Shown: in pieces, positions 58,226 through 64,000 of the stretch
Numbering within the stretch: position 1 is the first letter of the stretch
Layout of the letters: each line of letters starts with the position of its first letter
From: Acanthochlamys bracteata
Taxonomy: Eukaryota; Streptophyta; Magnoliopsida; Pandanales; Velloziaceae
Reading direction: 5' to 3'
Assembly (NCBI GenBank): GCA_019914995.1
Contig: CM034140.1
Location: 5,766,001-5,830,000 of the forward strand
Length of the DNA stretch: 64,000 nucleotides
The notes under the pieces: generated by a model
What the model was told of the DNA's origin: nothing
Database searches by the model: none
What the model saw: the letters and a program-made list of their open reading frames with translations, nothing else
Program-made: the position numbers and the translations under genes

Positions 58226-60172
58226 GGTTGCTAAGTTCGATTTCTAGAAAGGAACGGAGCGGCAGTGAAGGAGAGAGTGGATAGCGTTCCTTGTGTTCAG
58301 GGTTGAGAGCGAGGATGCTTTTCTGTTTCTGCAAATTATTGCGAGATAGGGCATCTTGTAAGTAATTTGTATATTAGGTACTCTGGAATCAATTTTTGCG
58401 ACGTGTATATAGGTCTGAACGAAGACCGGATGAGTTCTATACTGCTTCGTGTCCGTTAACATGCTCATGAATCATAAAATGATGATACAAGAAATTATTA
58501 ACAAGATTGTTTTATGCTATGTTTTCTCCGGAAACTTAATGTTTCAATCGGAGCATTGATGCTCAATCCTGCATATATAACTCAAAAAGGGAGGGATGAA
58601 TTGAATTATAAAAAGAAAAGTTACGAATTTTTTTCTTCAACAAAATAGTTTTAATTTAGTCGACTGTACTCAGACAGAGAACTAGAATATAGTGTTTACT
58701 GTACAGTGACTGATTTTTAAAAAATCTCAAATAGAGGTTCGGCAAGTGAATTGCCTACATCCACGACCACTCAATCTGAGTGAGCTTCACTAATTACAAG
58801 TGTAGAACTACAACATCTTACCACTGTGCTATGGCAAGTACAACTCTGTCAGTTCACTTGTCAAGCTGAACCGACAGCAGTTATCCTAGGTTTTGCTTAT
58901 TGCAGAGCTTACACTTATAACTCAATCTATCCTATCAGCAAAAGATTTCTCAAGTTACTTGCTCTCAAATGCAAACTGCACTCACACATATTTGATAAAA
59001 ATTAAAACACAGATTAAAGCACTAGATCTATCTCACACTTACGATTTGACAGAGTGAGTGAAGTGAGATGATCAAATTGGAAATCTGAGATGAAAATGAA
59101 AATTCTTAGGTTCTTGGCTTCAGTAGGAGCACAGACATCTTAGTTTCTTAGAAAAAATTTTGGCTTTTTGCTCTCTTATTCTTCAGCTCTGGTTTTACAT
59201 CTTTTATATCTTTCTTCTTTACAGATTAGCTGCCGTTTTAAAATTTCCGTTGTCTTCCTTCTTTCCAATCTTCAAGGTGATGAAATTTGCCCGTTGAGCT
59301 GCTCTAGGTGATGACAGATTTGGAGTGATGGGATCCTTGCCGAATCGTGCATCAATATTCAATTCTCTACCCTTGAAAATGATTTGATGTGTATTATTGC
59401 AATTAATGCTCGCCGGTAGCAGTGCGTGCCTCTTCTTCTCTTTATCTGAAAATTTGATTTTATGGGCGTATTATTATGCCTCAGTATAAGTGGGTCTGGT
59501 TAGATTTTGACACGTTGTTACAGCAGTTTTTTATATTAAGCATCAGTGCAGTCGACTGCTGTTTCCTGTTTGTTTCTTTTGATCATGCGAGGTGATTTTT
59601 ATTTCTTCATTCGTTCGTGAGCCTTTTCCTATATAATAGCTGGTTGTGTTGTGACTAAATTTTGCTGGTGCTGACAGAATCCTGTAATGCTCATTTCAGT
59701 AGCTGAGATTAAACCATTAGCATTTTATATACATAATTCTTCATATTTGTTATCATCAAAATATATTTCTAAGATGATACAATAAGCATGAATATGTTTA
59801 ATAACTTCGATCATCTATATGTACGTCCACAAATGAAATGTGAACATTCTGTACTTGATAATTTGATGATCCAATGCAAAATAATCTGATAAATTTTGTT
59901 ATCAAATACTTCATGCATAACAATTCTAGAAACTCTTTTTAGGAGCTGTAGAACTGCTCAAATAAAACCTATTTTGAATTTTTTTTAAATAATTTTTTAT
60001 CTAACAAAATTTACATATAATTGTACAATATTAAGTACAATAAGCGACTGGTGCATGGTTATGCTCTTTACCGGCATGAAAATTCTAATTGCTCTGCTAG
60101 CCTTTGCTGTGATCTTCTGATGACATAGAGATTTCAATTGGATCATGAAGATGTTAACGTTCCAATGGAAAG
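58226..60172. other. Spacer between the PPR gene and the Gypsy element
   Basis: The first part should contain the PPR promoter. From about 58660 the sequence includes AGTCGACTGTACTCAG, and near 59550 GTGCAGTCGACTGCTG, words that recur in LTRs of some plant copia elements, so part of this may be retrotransposon-derived. No frame with a recognised domain was found. Confidence 0.4.
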
Positions 60173-60691
60173 TGTCACGGGTCTAGAGTTTTCCTTTGGC
60201 TCGTGCGGCACTTATTCACGCTTCCTTGTGGCTAAATCAGCCTTTATCCAAATGAGCTATCAAAGATAGCTAGAAAACTTGAATGGATTAGAGGGAAAGT
60301 AAAAAACATTTGAAGAAAGCTTTTTGGAAGGAAAGCTTTATATTACTTTGGCTTGATACAATTCTTGATTGAAATACTTGATGCTCCAAATGAGAACTCA
60401 TCCTCCCTATTTATAGCTTCTCCACCTCCTCAACGGACGGTGGAGATTGTTTTGATCCGATGGTAGATAATACATGATCTAGAAATTTCTTACATAATTT
60501 CCCTTACAAAAATCTCAATCTTTCTAGAGTATTCACTACCTTTTCCTAAATTTATGCTAACTATCTTATATCTAGAATATTCTACTATACTCTAGATTTG
60601 GCTTAAGCATAAGATAATTTTATCTAGGCAAAAAACATTTTACCATTGTACTTTTGATGGGGAGAATAGCCAAAATAGCCATACCGTGACA
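60173..60691 (-). repeat. LTR (3' LTR in element orientation)
   Basis: Direct repeat of 62711-63230, with TGTCACGG...CCGTGACA ends. Contains the words CAACGGACGGTGGAGATT and GGCTTAAGCATAAGATAATT shared with the other LTR. Confidence 0.95.
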
Positions 60692-60727
60692 TTCTCCCCC
60701 ACCTATTTCGCGATGCCCTCATCGCGG

Positions 60728-60922
60728 TTATGTGGAGCTGTAGCGGAACTCTTGGATCTTATGGTGGAATAGCCATAAGTCATCTTCATGCTCCCAACTC
60801 GACTCATAATCTGGCCGACCCTTCCACTTGACCAAATATTCAGAATAACATGGACGATTACCACGCCTTGGGATGAATCGATGCCTCAAAATTTCTTCCA
60901 CGTCCCGTTTGGGTGTCATCAT
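60728..60922 (-). pseudogene. Chromodomain remnant of the Gypsy element
   Basis: The 64-codon frame contains VEEILRHRFIPRRGNRPCYS and then EYLVKWKGRPDYESSWEHEDDL, the canonical chromodomain core (YLVKWKG, SWE) of Tekay/CRM-type chromoviruses. In full elements it sits at the integrase C-terminus and guides insertion to particular chromatin. Here it follows almost directly on the protease remnant, with everything between deleted. The frame itself is open. Confidence 0.9.
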
Positions 60923-61219
60923 AATGGATGTGAAGCTCTTAAGGATGCTGCGGTATTTTGATCATCCCTTGGCTTCATGTTGAGATGATCTGGTTTTTTT
61001 GGGATGATCTGGATTGTTGGTTGTGCCTCCTCCTTCTTCCTTGAGTGTTGTAAGGCCAAAGTAGTCTGGACTGGAAATTTTCTTCTCACGACAAAAGTAC
61101 CATGCACGTTTTTCTTTCATCCATGATCCACATGGAGTTGGCACAACAGAAAAGTCCAGAAGACCAGACCACTCACCTATGAAAGTTTTGACCCCACGGG
61201 CAACACCAACAATGGATTT

Positions 61220-61560
61220 GGGTTTGGAATTAACTACCTTAATCCATCCTTGTCCCTTTTCGTACTTGACGCCTAGCCTCGTTGCTTCCTTCTCCTCGAG
61301 GAAGTTATGGGTCGCCCTTGTGTCTACCAAGGCTCAGACTTCCCGTCCTCCAACTTTGGTTGTCACGTACATTCGACCCTTCACCTCACGTTTTGACAAT
61401 TCGGCTTTGGTTTGAATGGCATTAAGTAGTTGTAGCGAGCCCATCTTTACCTCTTCAAGTTGCCGTTGCAGCTCGTCCATTATCTCTATTAGTGCGAAAA
61501 GTTTGTTCCGTTTTGGGCATTCCCTAGCCATATGAGGTCCATCACAAAGGAAGTATTTTA
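61220..61560 (-). pseudogene. Zinc knuckle and aspartic-protease remnant of the Gypsy element
   Basis: The knuckle reads YFLCDGPHMARECPKR near 61555-61510: the first of the four metal ligands, normally Cys, is Tyr. The protease active site, normally DSGATHNF, reads DTRATHNF near 61328-61305: the catalytic-loop Gly is Arg, and a stop precedes it. Both changes would be expected to abolish function. The downstream flap region, GQGWIKVVNSKPKSIVGV, is recognisable. Confidence 0.85.
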
Positions 61561-61960
61561 AAGGATTCTTCCCATTCCCTCGATTTGTGCCATTGCTTCC
61601 TTGGCCTCTATGGGAGCCTCCCTTGGTCTTTGGTGGGTCAACCGTTGCTTCCTTGACTTGATGGCTATCTCCACCACCATTGTTCTTGGAGTCCTCTCGA
61701 GGATTATGCTTCTCGGGCCATTAGAACTCTATAAGAGACTCGGCTATGGCAATAGCAGAGTTGAGGTCTTGAGGTCCTCTACCTTGGATCTTCAACCTTG
61801 CCCATGTTTGCAGTCCGTCCATGAAAGCAAAAAGGGCCTCCTTTTCAGGAAAATCATGGATCTCACAAGATCAATTCTGAAAATTCCTTAATATAGTCCC
61901 TTATGCTGCCCCGATAGGTCAAGCGCCGAAGCTTTGCCCTTGCCTCGTCCTCGGCATTCA

Positions 61961-62676
61961 TTAGATAGAATTGTCGTTTGAGTTCCCTCTTGAACTCTTC
62001 CTAGGTGGCAATGGTGCAGGTCCCCCACTTGATCTCGGCATGCCTCCTCCTCCACCATACCATTGCGGTATCATCAAGGTAAAGAGTGGCATGATCGATC
62101 TTACCTGCATCCTCCGTGATGCCGGTACTTCTAAAGAGTTGCTCCAAGCTCCAACGGAAGTTATCAATCTCCTTCGCGTTCCGCACATCTTTATACGCCT
62201 TGGATCTTGGAACATCCACCTTCAAAAAAGTCGAAGTTGAGGATACGGCGGAAACTGCCCCTTGCGTAACCGCCATCTTGCAAAGTGTTCAATCCCCTCG
62301 GACATCCCTCAATTCGGTAGCCAACTTTGCGACCTCTTCTCTAAGAGTCACTACTTCCCTCCTAAAAGCATCTACATCACCCAAGAGAGTCTTTAAGGGC
62401 CTTACTATGGCGAGATGATGATTCGGCCACCACGTTCAAGGCACATTGCATCTCTCCACGAAGCTCTTCTTGTCCCTTCTCAAGCTTCTTGATGCTTTGA
62501 CCCAATTCCTCGAACTGGTCCACCTTATCGGCCACAGCAAGCTTTACCTTAGCGAACCTTGCGTTCACATCCGCCATTACGTCCCTAAATTTCTCTTTCC
62601 GTTGGCGACTGCTCTCGGAAGCTCTCCTTTCAATCTCCCTTCCCTCATGGATAGTAACGTCGCTTCCGCTTGCCAT
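61961..62676 (-). pseudogene. Gag region of the Gypsy element, frameshifted
   Basis: The frame starts at the ATG at 62676 with MASGSDVTIHEG and is a charged helical segment (FEELGQSIKKLEKGQEELRG). A stop interrupts it at 62377-62379, and the continuation REVVTLREEVAKLATELRD is in another frame. The retrotrans-gag domain proper follows (KIDHATLYLDDTAMVWWRRR, near 62100), then EEFKRELKRQFYL in a further interrupted frame. The gag of plant chromoviruses has this layout. Confidence 0.85.
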
Positions 62677-62710
62677 TTCTGATTGGCAGAACTTTAGCTC
62701 TGATACCACT

Positions 62711-63230
62711 TGTCACGGGCCTAGAGTTTTTCTTTGGCTCGTGCGGTACTTAGTCACGCTTCCTTGTGGCTAAGTCAGCCTTTACCCAAATGAACTATCA
62801 AAGATAGCTAGAAAATTTGAATGGATTAGAAGGAAAGTAAGAAACACTTGAAAAGAGCTTTTTGGAAAGAAAGTTTTATATTACCTTTGGCTTGGTACAA
62901 TTCTTGATTGAAATGCTTGATGCTCCAAATGAGAGCTCATCCTCCCTATTTATAGCTTCCTCACCTCCTCAACGGACGGTGGAGATTATTTTGATAGGAC
63001 GGTGGAGAATAAATAATCCAAAAAGTTCTTACATAATATCTCTTACAAAAATCTTCACCTTTCTAGAATAGTCACTATCTTTCTCTAAACTTATGCCAAC
63101 TATCTTATATTTAGAATATTCTACCATACTTTAGACTTGGCTTAAGCACAAGATAATTTTACCTAGGCAAAAAGCATTTTACTATGGTACTTTTGATGGA
63201 GAGAATAGTCAAAATAGTCATACCATGACA
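62711..63230 (-). repeat. LTR (5' LTR in element orientation)
   Basis: Direct repeat of 60173-60691, starting TGTCACGG and ending CCATGACA. On the minus strand it is followed, after two bases, by the tRNA primer-binding site. Confidence 0.95.
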
Positions 63231-63725
63231 AAAAACATAGGGTAATTAGTGGCTACGCAAATAATGCTTTTTAATCTAAACCTAGAAAATGCGAAGGTAT
63301 GGAGTACAGACTCGTGCTTACTGCTTTAACATGTTTATAGTATCTGTTTTCTGGAACTTGCGCAGAGTCAGAATGCTCATCTTCTCTGTATTCATTTCTA
63401 AGCAAATTCAAATTTTTATGTATCGTAGGCTTTGTAGCTTTGGTTCTCAGGTCTATCCCAAAAAATGGAAGACGGCATGCGAAGCAGGTTGCTGTTCAAT
63501 CGTTAACATTTCTGTCCATGCTGGAGAATGCGTTGGTTGTCTAGGCATCAATCTGAGCTGAAAAAAACTGCAACTTTATCAATGCTCACTGTACATAGCT
63601 AACCCTAGCAACTCATTTATGTCATTATTTCTTTTAGTAATACCCTCCATGAGTTTCACTATTAGTCCCATTTCATTTTGTGCACGGTTAGGGTTGGAAT
63701 GAGATACTAGCTTTTAGGACGGTGT
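63231..63725. other. Spacer right of the Gypsy element
   Basis: A 90-codon plus-strand frame at 63289-63561 shows no recognisable family and is probably fortuitous. Nothing else is identified. Confidence 0.4.
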
Positions 63726-63966
63726 AGGCGTTTGGTTGAGCGTTTCTTCGACGCTTCTTTTCAATTTTTTATTTTATATATATATATATTTTTTATAAAT
63801 ATTTAAAAAAATTATTTAAAAATTTAAAAAATATAAAAAATTTTACGCAGTAAAATTTTTTTATTATATATTTTTATTATTTTTTAATATAAAAAAATTT
63901 TTTTAAATAAATAAAAATATTTTTTATTTTAAAAAAATTTTATTTTATAAACAATTCTAAACGCTG
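63726..63966. repeat. AT-rich foldback element
   Basis: The left end reads AGGCGTTTGGTTGAGCGTTT and the right end, complemented, reads GCAGCGTTTAGAATTGTTT. The core AAAATATAAAAAATTTTACG followed by CAGTAAAAT is shared with the copies at 3295-3510 and 30989-31215. Confidence 0.7.
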
Positions 63967-64000
63967 CAAAGAGATGAGCAGTGGATTGTAGTATTAGGAG

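Larger units (their letters stand above)
60173..63230 (-). mobile_element. LTR retrotransposon, Gypsy chromovirus type, lacking reverse transcriptase and integrase
   Basis: Two direct LTRs of about 520 bp lie at 60173-60691 and 62711-63230. Both begin TGTCACGG; one ends CCGTGACA and the other CCATGACA. The element reads on the minus strand. The primer-binding site TGGTATCAGAGC (62708-62697, complementary to initiator-Met tRNA) sits just inside the right LTR. The polypurine tract GGGGGAGAA (60700-60692) abuts the left LTR. Between them, in order, are gag, a zinc knuckle, a protease remnant and a chromodomain. Reverse transcriptase, RNase H and integrase are missing, so it cannot move by itself. 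Flanking pentamers (GAAAG and AAAAA) do not match well. The LTRs differ at many positions by eye, so the insertion is not recent. Confidence 0.95.

Overview
The window is nuclear DNA from a flowering plant, most likely a eudicot. It is AT-rich, its genes are split by GT-AG introns, all recognisable proteins are closest to plant families, and the space between and inside genes is filled with decayed plant transposable elements. No bacterial, organellar or CRISPR-like organisation is visible. Exon models below were built by hand from reading frames, splice dinucleotides and remembered family sequence. Each model closes in frame, but none was checked against transcripts.

Layout from left to right. 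(1) 1113-2160, minus: first three coding exons of translation initiation factor eIF3 subunit B; the rest lies left of the window. (2) 4696-12877, minus: a complete six-exon CorA/MRS2-type magnesium transporter (453 aa, MRS2-3-like) whose 5.86-kb fourth intron holds a decayed copia element. (3) 12878-19051: repeat-rich spacer with foldback elements and a terminal-inverted-repeat element carrying a CCCH zinc-finger gene fragment. (4) 19052-20913, minus: a complete four-exon choline-transporter-like (CTL/PNS1) membrane protein, 536 aa. (5) 20914-32306: an 11-kb gene-poor stretch with two more members of the same inverted-repeat family, a likely solo LTR and a LINE remnant. (6) 32307-37633, minus: a complete eight-exon half-size ABCG transporter of the ABCG12/CER5 type, 673 aa. 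(7) 37634-43663: a spacer dominated by a CACTA-like element with an internal tandem duplication. (8) 43664-44572, plus: an intronless DTW-domain tRNA-uridine aminocarboxypropyltransferase. (9) 46899-58225, minus: a nine-exon EMB2654-like pentatricopeptide-repeat (PPR) protein, 808 aa, with a GC-AG intron and introns loaded with foldback elements. (10) 60173-63230: a chromovirus-type Gypsy element lacking reverse transcriptase and integrase but keeping gag, protease remnants and a chromodomain. (11) 63231-64000: spacer with one more foldback element.

The genes are housekeeping or membrane-transport genes and do not form a pathway or cluster. The DTW gene and the PPR gene are convergent neighbours, and from memory their Arabidopsis counterparts are also close together on chromosome 2, so that pair may be conserved synteny. 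I found no new multi-gene system. The most distinctive material is transposon biology: a three-copy inverted-repeat family with CGATTCGG-like ends, one copy with an exact 8-bp target duplication and another carrying a host gene fragment; the polymerase-less chromodomain Gypsy derivative; and a very abundant AT-rich foldback family of about 230-270 bp.
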